The notes under the pieces: model-generated
Told to the model about the DNA's origin: nothing
Seen by the model: only the letters and a program-made list of their open reading frames with translations
The model's database searches: none
Assembly: GCA_026994225.1 (NCBI GenBank)
Contig: JALWRI010000049.1
Span: 1 to 64,000, forward strand
DNA length: 64,000 nt
Reading direction: 5' to 3'
From: Gammaproteobacteria bacterium
GTDB lineage: Bacteria; Pseudomonadota; Gammaproteobacteria; GRL18
In this document: piece after piece, positions 50,418 to 60,432 of the stretch
Numbering within the stretch: position 1 is the stretch's first letter
How the letters are laid out: every line of letters begins with the position of its first letter
Position numbers and translations under genes: made by a program

Positions 50418-51398
50418 TTAATGGGTTGATTGATAATAAAGCAAATACATATATGCGATATAAACGGTTAATAACAGTATACCTTCAAAACGGTTAATTT
50501 TCCCTACCGATCCTTTAAAGCCGTAGGCAAATATAAATAAGAGCATACTAAGCCCTAACATAATAGGAAAATCCCGTGTTAATACAGCGGCATCAATATG
50601 ATGTGGTTGAATAATACCTGGAATACCTAATACCGCAAGAATATTAAACATATTGGAACCTAGCACATTACCCAGTGCAATTTCGTGTTCATTCTTTAAA
50701 GCACTGATCACTGATGCGGCTAATTCAGGTAAACTTGTACCTAAAGCTACAATCGTTAATCCTATTACTAAATCACTGACACCAAATGCTTGAGCGATAT
50801 TGACTGCACCCCAAATTAATAAGCGAGAACTGGCTATTAAGATGGCTAATCCGACAATTAGCCAAAGTATGGCCTTTAGATTACTGATTGCAGGGGGGAT
50901 TTCTGCTTCTACTTCGGTTAAAAGGGGATCATCAGGCTGCTTTTTTTTATCTAATAAGGCAAAATGTACCATAAGCCCTAACATAATAACTAAAGCAAAT
51001 AAAAGAATGACACCATCTACAAAACCTAAGTAATTATCTGATAATAATAAGAGTGCTAACAAGAGGAATAAAAACATCATAGGGTATTCCCGTTTAAGGG
51101 TTTTTGATGCAACCATCATAGGTGTAACGATTGCAGTGATGCCTAATACTAATGCTATATTGGTAATATTTGATCCTAAGGCATTACCGACAGCTAACCC
51201 AGGGTTATTATTCCAGGCGGCCAATGCCGATACCATCATTTCTGGTGCAGAGGTCGCAAAACCAACAATAGTGAGTCCAATAATTAAAGGTGAAACACCC
51301 ATATTACGGGCAATGCCTGATGCACCAATAACAAAGCGATCTGCCCCAAAAGTAAGGAAGATAAACCCGGCGAAAATAGCGAGTGATGAGACTAACAT
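50418..51398 (-). CDS. yrbG: CaCA-family calcium/sodium antiporter, YrbG-like
   Basis: A 326-residue membrane protein of about ten helices in two inverted halves. Each half has the alpha-repeat typical of K+-independent Na+/Ca2+ exchangers: FATSAPEMMVSALAAW with GNALGSNITNIALVLG, and ALGTSLPELAASVISAL with GNVLGSNMFNILAVLG. The acidic residues of the Glu/Ser-rich centre are intact. It is the first gene of the yrbG-kdsD-kdsC-lptCAB block, as in E. coli. A physiological link to LPS is presumed, not shown. Confidence 0.93.
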   Translation of the reverse strand: MLVSSLAIFAGFIFLTFGADRFVIGASGIARNMGVSPLIIGLTIVGFATSAPEMMVSALAAWNNNPGLAVGNALGSNITNIALVLGITAIVTPMMVASKTLKREYPMMFLFLLLALLLLSDNYLGFVDGVILLFALVIMLGLMVHFALLDKKKQPDDPLLTEVEAEIPPAISNLKAILWLIVGLAILIASSRLLIWGAVNIAQAFGVSDLVIGLTIVALGTSLPELAASVISALKNEHEIALGNVLGSNMFNILAVLGIPGIIQPHHIDAAVLTRDFPIMLGLSMLLFIFAYGFKGSVGKINRFEGILLLTVYIAYMYLLYYQSTH

Positions 51399-51460
51399 GC
51401 AATAGAAACCTGTGTTGAGAAAAAGACTACAGAATAGCGTTAATAGTATCTTGACGCAAA

Positions 51461-52210
51461 TTATTCTAAATCATCTAATTCTGCATCATCAAAAACGGGA
51501 TGATCTAAAGGGGGATTGCCATCATAAATCAGGTTTTTACGAAATTGTTGGTAAGAATCACGAGTGAAGGCATAGGGATCTAATGATAAATCATCACGTA
51601 AATCGCTGCTTGTTAGTAATTCTGCCCGTAGATCAATAGCACTGAGAATAGCAAGGGAGTTACGAGTGGTATCATCTTCTATATAAGCCATAGGATTGCT
51701 AAAGCCATTAACGACCAGGCCTATGCCATCACGGATATTACTAGGTCCAAATACGGGTAATACTAAATACCAGCCCGAACCTATGCCCCAATGTCCTAAT
51801 GTTTGACCAAAATCTTCATGGTGTTTGGGTAAGGATATATCGCTGGCAACATCTATCAAGCCAAGTATGCCAAAGGTACTATTGAGTAATAATCGACCAC
51901 TGTCTTTACCCGCTTGTTTTAATTTTAATTGCAATAGATCATTAATAATGACACTAATATCATTTAAGTTGGAAAAAAAGTTACTGATACCGGTATTGAT
52001 TGGTTTAGGTAATACTTTGTTATAGGTTATAGCAATGGGCTTTAGTAGCCAAATATCAAGTTTATCATTAAACGTATAAATAACCCGGTTGATAGGTTCA
52101 AGTGGATCAGCAATGACATCAGAGGCATAATTATAACTACTTGGTAACAATAATAGCAGTAATAATAAAGGGGTAATGTAAAGACGCAGGGTAAAAGAAG
52201 AATATGGCAT
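51461..52210 (-). CDS. mlaA: MlaA (VacJ), outer-membrane phospholipid-removal protein, without lipobox
   Basis: The 249-residue protein carries DPLEPINRVIYTFNDKLD (MlaA hallmark), NLNDISVIINDLLQ, DSGRLLLNSTFGILGLID and HWGIGSGWYLVLPVFGPSN. In E. coli MlaA is a lipoprotein that sits as a ring in the outer membrane and feeds mislocalised phospholipids to MlaC. Here the signal sequence (LLLLLLLPSSYNYASD) has no Cys near the cleavage point, so lipidation seems impossible. It lies next to the Mla transporter genes rather than apart, and is followed by a zinc-ribbon gene upstream by 10 bases. Confidence 0.92.
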   Translation of the reverse strand: MPYSSFTLRLYITPLLLLLLLLPSSYNYASDVIADPLEPINRVIYTFNDKLDIWLLKPIAITYNKVLPKPINTGISNFFSNLNDISVIINDLLQLKLKQAGKDSGRLLLNSTFGILGLIDVASDISLPKHHEDFGQTLGHWGIGSGWYLVLPVFGPSNIRDGIGLVVNGFSNPMAYIEDDTTRNSLAILSAIDLRAELLTSSDLRDDLSLDPYAFTRDSYQQFRKNLIYDGNPPLDHPVFDDAELDDLE

Positions 52211-52220
52211 AAGATTGGCT

Positions 52221-52406
52221 CTATAATGCTTTGGTTTTTGTTATTCCACAACGTTGGCAACGGTAAAGTGTCAGGAGTTTTCCTTGTTTACTATGAAAAT
52301 GTTGTTGTTGATCTACTTTCCATCGGTGATGTCCTTGTTGACAGAGGAATTTACCCTTATGTTGTTGGGATCGTTTAGGTTTTTTAAATGCTATCACATT
52401 AGTCAT
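52221..52406 (-). CDS. Small zinc-ribbon protein
   Basis: A 61-residue basic protein starting MTNVIAFKKPKR, with KFLCQQGHHRWKV and YRCQRCGITK. The Cys/His arrangement (a Cys with nearby His, then CxxC 30 residues on) is that of a treble-clef or zinc-ribbon fold. No named family recognised. I start it at ATG 52406 rather than 52442, whose extra codons encode a hydrophobic string lacking coding character. It is 10 bases from mlaA and probably co-transcribed. Confidence 0.6.
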   Translation of the reverse strand: MTNVIAFKKPKRSQQHKGKFLCQQGHHRWKVDQQQHFHSKQGKLLTLYRCQRCGITKTKAL

Positions 52407-52548
52407 AAGATTGCTCAGAAATATTTGGAATGTAAATAACAAAAAAGAATGGTTCTATACTTTTAGCTATCACTATTATGGATTTTTAGTATATATTGGT
52501 ACAAAAACGGGATCAATATTTTTACTATTATCGTTGGGACAGTAATAT

Positions 52549-53337
52549 ATGGCTATTACCATTCAAGAAATTCGGGCATTTTCAGATAATTATATCTGGT
52601 TATTAGATAATAATGGTTTTGCTGTGGTGATAGATCCGGGTGAGGATAAGGCAGTTAAGAAAGTATTACAATCACAGCAGTTAGAATTAGTTGCTATACT
52701 CATCACACATCATCATTTTGATCATACAGGAGGTATAGAAGCATTATTAAATAGTTATCCTGCATGTAAAGTGTTTGGCCCTGCAAAAGAAAATATCCCT
52801 CACTTAACTCATCCCTTAGTAGATGATATATCACAGCATATTATTATTGATGAATTGGGACTAACATGTAAGGTACTTGATGTGCCAGGGCATACTAAAG
52901 GGCATATTGCTTATTATCTGGAGGAGCAAGAGGCATTGTTTTGTGGGGATACCTTATTTTCTGCAGGCTGTGGACGATTATTTGAAGGTACAGCGGAACA
53001 AATGCAATCTTCTTTAGAGATGATAGGAGCTTTACCCGATACCACTCATATCTATTGCGCCCATGAATATACGCTAGATAATTTAGGTTTTGCATTATGG
53101 GTGGAGCCAGATAATGTGGATATATTGGCGTATCAGAAAAAAGTGCAACAGTTACGTGTAGAAGATCGTGCCAGTATTCCGACACAATTAAAAGAGGAAA
53201 AATTGATAAATCCTTTTTTACGCACTGCCCAAGAAACGGTAAAACAAAGGGCTGAAAAATATGCACAAGGTAAATTAGAAAACAATGCGGCTGTTTTTGC
53301 TATCTTACGATCTTGGAAAGATAAGGAATATGATTAA
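52549..53337 (+). CDS. gloB: GloB, hydroxyacylglutathione hydrolase (glyoxalase II)
   Basis: The 262-residue metallo-beta-lactamase-fold enzyme hydrolyses S-lactoylglutathione to lactate and glutathione, finishing methylglyoxal detoxification. Dinuclear metal motifs: ITHHHFDHTGG, VPGHTKGHIAYYL, LFCGDTLFSAGCGRLFEGT and YCAHEYT. The C-terminal HAGH_C domain (~165-262) includes NPFLRT. Length is typical. It stands between mlaA and the mlaF operon. ATG 52549 follows weak GGGA, about 12 bases upstream. Confidence 0.97.
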   Translation: MAITIQEIRAFSDNYIWLLDNNGFAVVIDPGEDKAVKKVLQSQQLELVAILITHHHFDHTGGIEALLNSYPACKVFGPAKENIPHLTHPLVDDISQHIIIDELGLTCKVLDVPGHTKGHIAYYLEEQEALFCGDTLFSAGCGRLFEGTAEQMQSSLEMIGALPDTTHIYCAHEYTLDNLGFALWVEPDNVDILAYQKKVQQLRVEDRASIPTQLKEEKLINPFLRTAQETVKQRAEKYAQGKLENNAAVFAILRSWKDKEYD

Positions 53338-53360
53338 AACGTGAGGTCATAGTATGGGGG

Positions 53361-53388
53361 TTATTTAGTGAGCAAGACATGCTATAAT
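53361..53388 (+). promoter_or_regulatory. Extended -10 promoter of the mla-murA-his operon
   Basis: TGCTATAAT at 53380-53388 forms an extended -10 with perfect hexamer. A poor -35 (TTATTT, 53361-53366) lies 16 bases upstream, which extended -10 promoters tolerate. It is 46 bases before the mlaF start. Confidence 0.5.
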
Positions 53389-53434
53389 TATCAGCTTCTT
53401 GTTATTACGTTAATACAATGGGTAGAAATAGCTT

Positions 53435-54253
53435 TTGAATGATTCGAATACCTCTCTTATTTCCATTAAGGACTTAGTTTTTCATCGTGGAGAACAGATT
53501 ATTTTCGATGGTACAAACATAGAGATTCCAAAAGGTAAAATTACTGCCATTATGGGGCCTAGTGGTACAGGTAAAACAACCTTATTACGTTTATTAGGTG
53601 GTCAATTACCCCCATTATCCGGTAGTATTCATATTGATGGTCAAGATGTAGGACGTTTTTCTCGTAAACAGTGGTATCTTTTACGTCGACGTATGGGCAT
53701 GTTGTTTCAAAGCGGTGCATTACTCACCGATATGAATGTTTTTGATAATGTTGCTTTTCCATTGCGAGAAAATACCGCTTTAAATGAACGCATGATTCGA
53801 CATTTAGTATTAATGAAATTGCAAGCGGTAGGTTTACGGGGTGCAAGAACATTGATGCCAGCAGAATTATCAGGAGGTATGGCAAGACGAGTGGCACTTG
53901 CTCGAGCAATAGCCCTTGATCCGATGATGATTATGTATGATGAACCGTTTACTGGACAAGACCCTATTTCTATGGGGGTGTTAGTGAAGTTAATACGTTC
54001 TTTAAATGATACCTTGCACTTAACCAGTATTATTGTTTCTCATGATATTCACGAAACATTAGCGATTGCCGATTATATTTATATTTTGTCGCAGGGAAAG
54101 GTGGTGGGTGAAGGGACACCAGAAAATTTACAAAAAAATCCATCACAATGGGTGCAGCAATTTATTCATGGTATGCCTGATGGACCGGTACATTTTGATT
54201 ATCCGGCAGTAGAGTATTATCAAGACGTATTTAGCTTTGAGAAAACACCATAA
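53435..54253 (+). CDS. mlaF: MlaF, ATPase of phospholipid ABC transporter
   Basis: A 272-residue ABC ATPase: Walker A MGPSGTGKTTLL, Q-loop MLFQSGALLTDM, signature AELSGGMARRVALARA, Walker B MIMYDEPFTGQDP and H-loop IIVSHDIHE. The Q-loop SGALLTDMNVF is an MlaF hallmark. MlaF with MlaE, MlaD and MlaB moves phospholipids between the inner membrane and periplasm. Start is TTG 53435; the next ATG in frame would cut the first strand. Overlaps mlaE by one base (TAATG). Confidence 0.96.
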   Translation: MNDSNTSLISIKDLVFHRGEQIIFDGTNIEIPKGKITAIMGPSGTGKTTLLRLLGGQLPPLSGSIHIDGQDVGRFSRKQWYLLRRRMGMLFQSGALLTDMNVFDNVAFPLRENTALNERMIRHLVLMKLQAVGLRGARTLMPAELSGGMARRVALARAIALDPMMIMYDEPFTGQDPISMGVLVKLIRSLNDTLHLTSIIVSHDIHETLAIADYIYILSQGKVVGEGTPENLQKNPSQWVQQFIHGMPDGPVHFDYPAVEYYQDVFSFEKTP

Positions 54254-55038
54254 TGATATTACAGCAATTAATAATATTAGGTAAAGCGAGTAGAGCATGG
54301 CTTGAACGCTTGGGGCGGGCATATATTTTATTTGCTTATATGGTGTGGGGGATACCAAGTATCTTTCGACGTTTTCATTTATTTATACAGCAGGTTTATT
54401 TTTTAGGTGTGTTTTCCTTTTTGTTAATCCTTATCGCTGGTTTTTTTGTTGGCATGGTGATGGGGTTTCAAGGTTATCATACATTAGCAAAATTTGGAGC
54501 AGAATCATCATTAGGGGTAGTGGTTGCATTATCTATTGTCCGTGAGTTAGGACCGGTGATTACGGCATTATTATTTGCAGGGAGAGCCGGTTCAGCATTA
54601 ACGGCTGAAATTGGTTTAATGAAGGTAACAGAACAATTAGCCAGTATGGAAATGATGGCAGTCGATCCGGTTAAACAAGTATTAGTTCCTCGCTTGTTAG
54701 CAGGTATTTTTGTATTGCCATTATTAGCGGCTATTTTTAGTGCAGTAGGTATTTTAGGAGGTGAATTTGTTGGCGTAGCCGTATTAGGGGTAGACAGTGG
54801 TGCATATTGGTCACAGATGCAATCAAGTGTTGATATTTATAATGATATACTCAATGGTATAGTAAAAAGTATCTTTTTTGGTTTAATCACGACGTGGATT
54901 GCCGTATTTGAAGGCTATGATACTGTGCCTACTTCAGAAGGTGTGAGTAGAGCGACAACACGTACAGTTGTGTATAGTGCATTATCGGTATTAGCTTTAG
55001 ATTTTATTTTAACTGCATTAATGTTCGGAGAGCACTAG
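54253..55038 (+). CDS. mlaE: MlaE, permease of phospholipid ABC transporter
   Basis: A 261-residue permease with five to six hydrophobic segments, and the family motifs GMVMGFQGYHTLAKFGAE, VRELGPVITALLFAGRAGSALTAE (quoted partly: VRELGPVITALLFAGRAG), EIGLMKVTEQLASMEMMAVD and PRLLAGIFVLPLL. Length equals E. coli MlaE (260). Stop codon is directly followed by the mlaD ATG, so the three proteins are translationally linked. Confidence 0.97.
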   Translation: MILQQLIILGKASRAWLERLGRAYILFAYMVWGIPSIFRRFHLFIQQVYFLGVFSFLLILIAGFFVGMVMGFQGYHTLAKFGAESSLGVVVALSIVRELGPVITALLFAGRAGSALTAEIGLMKVTEQLASMEMMAVDPVKQVLVPRLLAGIFVLPLLAAIFSAVGILGGEFVGVAVLGVDSGAYWSQMQSSVDIYNDILNGIVKSIFFGLITTWIAVFEGYDTVPTSEGVSRATTRTVVYSALSVLALDFILTALMFGEH

Positions 55039-55500
55039 ATGCTTAATAATACAAAATTAGATTTATGGGTAGGGATCTTTGTGGCAGTAGGGGTGCTTGC
55101 ATTGTTGATGTTAGCACTGAATGTGAGTAATTTGAAAACCCATGCCGGAGATGGCGTGTATTATGTTACTGCACGTTTTGAAAATGTGAGTGGTTTAAAA
55201 GTGCGTTCTCCTGTGATGTTAGCAGGAGTTCGTATAGGGCAGGTAGAAACTATTGAACTGGATCCTGAATCACTGGATGTTCTGGTACGTATGAGTATTG
55301 CAAGTAATATTGCTACTATCCCTATAGATAGTATGGCAGGTATCTATACTGCTGGGATTTTGGGTGAGCGTTATGTAGGTTTAGAGGCAGGTATTGAAGA
55401 GGATTTTTTAATAGATGGCAGTAACATTCATCGCACTAACCCTGCGATGGTACTTGAAAAATTGATTGGACAATTTATGTTTAATAAAGTAGAAGAATAA
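55039..55500 (+). CDS. mlaD: MlaD, MCE-domain ring protein
   Basis: A 153-residue bitopic protein: signal anchor (LWVGIFVAVGVLALLMLAL), then one MCE domain (~40-118; ARFENVSGLKVRSPVMLAGVRIG, then IYTAGILGERYVGLEAG), and a C-terminal helix ending EKLIGQFMFNK that forms the hydrophobic pore of the hexamer. E. coli MlaD is 183 residues; this one has a shorter tail. In E. coli mlaC follows; here the next gene is mlaB. Confidence 0.95.
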   Translation: MLNNTKLDLWVGIFVAVGVLALLMLALNVSNLKTHAGDGVYYVTARFENVSGLKVRSPVMLAGVRIGQVETIELDPESLDVLVRMSIASNIATIPIDSMAGIYTAGILGERYVGLEAGIEEDFLIDGSNIHRTNPAMVLEKLIGQFMFNKVEE

Positions 55501-55514
55501 TCATTGGTATCGTT

Positions 55515-55826
55515 ATGATTCAATATGATAAGTCTGGGCTGTATAAAATATCTGGAGCGTTAAGTTTTGATACTGTACCTAAGATATGGGATGACATACA
55601 AAAAAAATATCAAGCAGGTATTTTTTTTCATGAAGAGTCATCTATTATTATTTTGGATTTAGCAGCAGTAACAAGCTCTGATAGTGCGGCACTGAGCTTG
55701 TTAATAGAGTTAATGCAATGGTTCAATCAGTTACAAAAACAGCTATTGCTACGAAATATTCCAGAGCAAATGTGTAATTTGGCAAAAGTTAGCGGTATAG
55801 CTAAATGGTTGCCAGAAGAAAAATAA
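55515..55826 (+). CDS. mlaB: MlaB, STAS subunit of phospholipid transporter
   Basis: A 103-residue single STAS domain: YKISGALSFDTVPKIWDDI, SSIIILDLAAVTSSDSAALSLL and LRNIPEQMCNLAKVSGI. MlaB binds MlaF and is needed for ATPase activity and stability. The central loop has Ser-Asp-Ser-Ala where E. coli has a functionally important Thr. It follows mlaD by only 14 bases, leaving no room for mlaC. Confidence 0.88.
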   Translation: MIQYDKSGLYKISGALSFDTVPKIWDDIQKKYQAGIFFHEESSIIILDLAAVTSSDSAALSLLIELMQWFNQLQKQLLLRNIPEQMCNLAKVSGIAKWLPEEK

Positions 55827-55854
55827 TGATTGATAGCGAATAAGTGGAGAAAAA

Positions 55855-57377
<1,523 letters not shown>

Positions 57378-57407
57378 TACCGTATTGCTGTAACAGGAGA
57401 CATTATT

Positions 57408-58028
57408 TTGTTAAAAATAGCCTTATCTAAAGGGCGTATCTTTAAAGAAACCCTGCCTTTACTTGAACATGCGGGGATTATTCCATTAGATGATCCAGAA
57501 ACCAGTCGAAAGTTAATATTGGATACTAACCATGATGCGATTAAATTAGTTATTATCCGTGCTACGGATGTTCCGACATACGTGCAATATGCAGCAGCAG
57601 ATATGGGGGTTGCAGGGAAAGATGTATTGATGGAACATGGAGGGGATGGGTTATATGAACCTTTAGATCTCGCTATTGCTCGTTGTCGTTTAATGACAGC
57701 AGGAGCCTGTGATTTTAGCCCTACGGCACATCAAAAATTGCGTATTGCAACAAAATATGTCAATACCAGTAAGCAATTTTTTGCAGATAAAGGACAACAC
57801 GTAGAAATTATTAAATTATATGGTTCTATGGAATTAGCACCGCTGGTAGGGCTATCAGATTTAATTGTGGATGTGGTAGATACAGGGAATACGTTAAAGG
57901 CAAATGGTTTAGAGCCGAAAGAACATATAGCCGATATTAGTTCTCGACTGATTGTCAATAAGGCATCTATGAAAATGAAACATGCACAAATTCAGTCTTT
58001 AATTAAAAAAATAGCAGAAGCGGTATAA
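57408..58028 (+). CDS. hisG: HisG short form, ATP phosphoribosyltransferase catalytic subunit
   Basis: A 206-residue short-form HisG. It condenses ATP and PRPP, the first step of histidine synthesis. Motifs: [33 protein letters not shown]-like [29 protein letters not shown] and the PRPP loop [17 protein letters not shown]. It lacks the C-terminal ACT-like regulatory domain of long HisG (about 299 residues). Short forms need the HisZ regulatory partner, not encoded here. Start is TTG 57408, with AGGAGA 9 bases upstream. Confidence 0.96.
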   Translation: MLKIALSKGRIFKETLPLLEHAGIIPLDDPETSRKLILDTNHDAIKLVIIRATDVPTYVQYAAADMGVAGKDVLMEHGGDGLYEPLDLAIARCRLMTAGACDFSPTAHQKLRIATKYVNTSKQFFADKGQHVEIIKLYGSMELAPLVGLSDLIVDVVDTGNTLKANGLEPKEHIADISSRLIVNKASMKMKHAQIQSLIKKIAEAV

Positions 58029-58033
58029 GGTAG

Positions 58034-59344
58034 ATGATAAATATACGTAGATTAAACAATCAGCAAGATACCTTTTGGGATGATTTAAAAGCAGTATTAG
58101 CGTGGGATAGTAGTACGGATCAACAAGTACATGAAACAGTACGAGATATTTTACAACAAGTACGTAGCCAGGGTGATCAGGCAGTATTGGTATTAACTAA
58201 CCGTTTTGATCGTATGCAGGCAAGCCATCTGGATGAATTAGTGATAGCACCTGAGCGTGTCGATCAGGCATGGGAACAATTGGATGTTTCGCAACAACAG
58301 GCATTACAACAAGCAGCAAAACGGATAGAACAATATCATGTACGTCAAAAACAAGTCTCTTGGCAATATACGGAAGAAGATGGCACATTATTAGGACAAC
58401 AAGTAACGGCACTAGATAGGGTAGGTCTTTATGTACCAGGAGGACTGGCTGCATATCCGTCTTCTGTGTTGATGAATGCTATTCCGGCAAAAGTAGCGGG
58501 GGTAGATGAGTTAATTATGGTAGTGCCAACCCCTGATGGTGTGATAAATAACTTAGTGCTTGCTGCGGCAAAAGTAGCAGGAGTAGATAAAATTTTTACT
58601 ATTGGTGGAGCGCAAGCTATTGCTGCATTGGCCTATGGTACAGAAACTATTCCGCAAGTGGATAAAATTGTAGGGCCTGGGAATATTTATGTAGCAACAG
58701 CAAAAGGGATGGTATTTGGGCAAGTAGGGATCGATATGATTGCAGGGCCTTCAGAAATATTAGTGATTTGTGATGGTTCGACTCATCCAGATTGGATTGC
58801 AATGGATTTATTTTCTCAGGCTGAACATGATGAGGATGCACAGGCTATTTTAGTTGCTACGGATAACGCATTTTTAGATGCAGTAGAAGCATCTATTCAG
58901 CGTCAACTACCTCAAATGGAGAGAAAAGCGATAATTGCTCAATCGTTACAAACAAGGGGAGCATTGATACAAGTAGAAAATTTAGAACAAGCAATAACTG
59001 TAGCAAATTTTATTGCTCCTGAACATTTAGAATTATCAGTACAATCGCCACAATTATGGGCAAAAAAAGTACGTCATGCCGGAGCAATTTTTATGGGGTC
59101 ATATACGGCTGAAGCACTAGGTGATTATTGTGCAGGACCTAATCATGTTTTACCCACTTCCCGTACCGCTCGTTTTAGTTCACCGTTAGGGGTCTATGAT
59201 TTTCAAAAACGTAGTAGCCTCATTATGTGTTCTGCAGAAGGTGCTTCGCAATTAGGAAAAACGGCATCCGTGTTGGCTCGAGGAGAAAGCTTAACAGCAC
59301 ATGCGATGTCAGCAGAATATCGAATAAAGTCGGATAAAGTGTAA
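58034..59344 (+). CDS. hisD: HisD, histidinol dehydrogenase
   Basis: The 436-residue enzyme oxidises histidinol to histidine in two NAD-dependent steps. Seen: [83 protein letters not shown] (zinc and catalytic residues), APEHLELSV and [15 protein letters not shown]. Full length. The stop codon overlaps the hisC start (TAATG). Confidence 0.98.
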   Translation: MINIRRLNNQQDTFWDDLKAVLAWDSSTDQQVHETVRDILQQVRSQGDQAVLVLTNRFDRMQASHLDELVIAPERVDQAWEQLDVSQQQALQQAAKRIEQYHVRQKQVSWQYTEEDGTLLGQQVTALDRVGLYVPGGLAAYPSSVLMNAIPAKVAGVDELIMVVPTPDGVINNLVLAAAKVAGVDKIFTIGGAQAIAALAYGTETIPQVDKIVGPGNIYVATAKGMVFGQVGIDMIAGPSEILVICDGSTHPDWIAMDLFSQAEHDEDAQAILVATDNAFLDAVEASIQRQLPQMERKAIIAQSLQTRGALIQVENLEQAITVANFIAPEHLELSVQSPQLWAKKVRHAGAIFMGSYTAEALGDYCAGPNHVLPTSRTARFSSPLGVYDFQKRSSLIMCSAEGASQLGKTASVLARGESLTAHAMSAEYRIKSDKV

Positions 59345-60414
59345 TGGAGCAGAATGTTTTAGATTGGATACGTCCAGAAATACAGCAATTACAAGCATAT
59401 CATGTAGCTGATGCACAAAATTATATTAAGTTGGATGCAATGGAAAATCCTTACCCCTTACCAGAGGAGGTGGTGCAAGAATGGCTGGATTTTATACGTT
59501 CATCTGCTTTAAACCGTTATCCTAGTCCGCAAGCCGGGGAATTAAAAACACAGTTACGTAACGTGATGGCAGTGCCTGACTCAGAAGCTATTTTGTTAGG
59601 AAATGGATCAGATGAGTTAATTCAAATGTTATGTATAGCGGTAGCACAGCCAGATCGGGTTATTCTCTCACCTACGCCCAGTTTTGTTATGTATGATATG
59701 ATAGCGAAATTTACAAAAATGCGGTATATAGGCGTTCCTTTGCAAAAAGATTTTCAACTAGACTATCTAGCAATGCTAAATGCGATTAAAACATATCAAC
59801 CTGCCATTATTTTTTTAGCGTATCCGAACAATCCAACCGGTAACTTATTTGCATCAGCAGAAGTAGAGGAAATTCTCTGTAGTAGTAATGCCTTAGTCGT
59901 TGTGGATGAAGCCTATTATGCTTTTGCCAGCAATAGTTTTATGCCTTTGTTGGGTAAATATAATAATTTATTGGTAATGCGTACCGTATCCAAGATAGGT
60001 CTAGCAGGGTTACGATTAGGTCTGCTTGCAGGCAATGCGCCTTTATTAGATGAGATTGATAAAGTACGTATGCCTTATAATATCAATATTTTAACGCAAA
60101 AAACGGCACTTTTTTTATTACGTCAGCATGAAATATTAGCTAAACAGGCTAAACGCATTTGCCGAAATCGCCAAGTATTATATGATGATTTAAGAAATAT
60201 AGTGGGTTTAAAAGTATTTCCCTCAGAAGCAAATTTTATTTTATTTAGAGTAGATAATGCCAATGCAGTATTTGATGCCTTAAAAGCAGAAGGGATTTTA
60301 ATTAAAAATTTACATCCGGCAGGAGGATTATTGCATAATTGTTTACGAGTAACGGTTGGAACAGAAACAGAAAATAAACGTTTTATGTATGCTTTGGAAA
60401 ATATTGTTAGATAA
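59344..60414 (+). CDS. hisC: HisC, histidinol-phosphate aminotransferase
   Basis: A 356-residue class I/II PLP aminotransferase: KLDAMENPYPLPEEV at the N terminus, LGNGSDELIQMLCIA (phosphate-binding), FLAYPNNPTGNLF, VVDEAYYAFA, and TVSKIGLAGLRLGLLAG with the Schiff-base Lys. It transfers the amino group to imidazole acetol phosphate. Coupled to hisD by overlap. The remainder of the his pathway is not in the window. Confidence 0.96.
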   Translation: MEQNVLDWIRPEIQQLQAYHVADAQNYIKLDAMENPYPLPEEVVQEWLDFIRSSALNRYPSPQAGELKTQLRNVMAVPDSEAILLGNGSDELIQMLCIAVAQPDRVILSPTPSFVMYDMIAKFTKMRYIGVPLQKDFQLDYLAMLNAIKTYQPAIIFLAYPNNPTGNLFASAEVEEILCSSNALVVVDEAYYAFASNSFMPLLGKYNNLLVMRTVSKIGLAGLRLGLLAGNAPLLDEIDKVRMPYNINILTQKTALFLLRQHEILAKQAKRICRNRQVLYDDLRNIVGLKVFPSEANFILFRVDNANAVFDALKAEGILIKNLHPAGGLLHNCLRVTVGTETENKRFMYALENIVR

Positions 60415-60432
60415 CAAATTAAGCCGATAATT

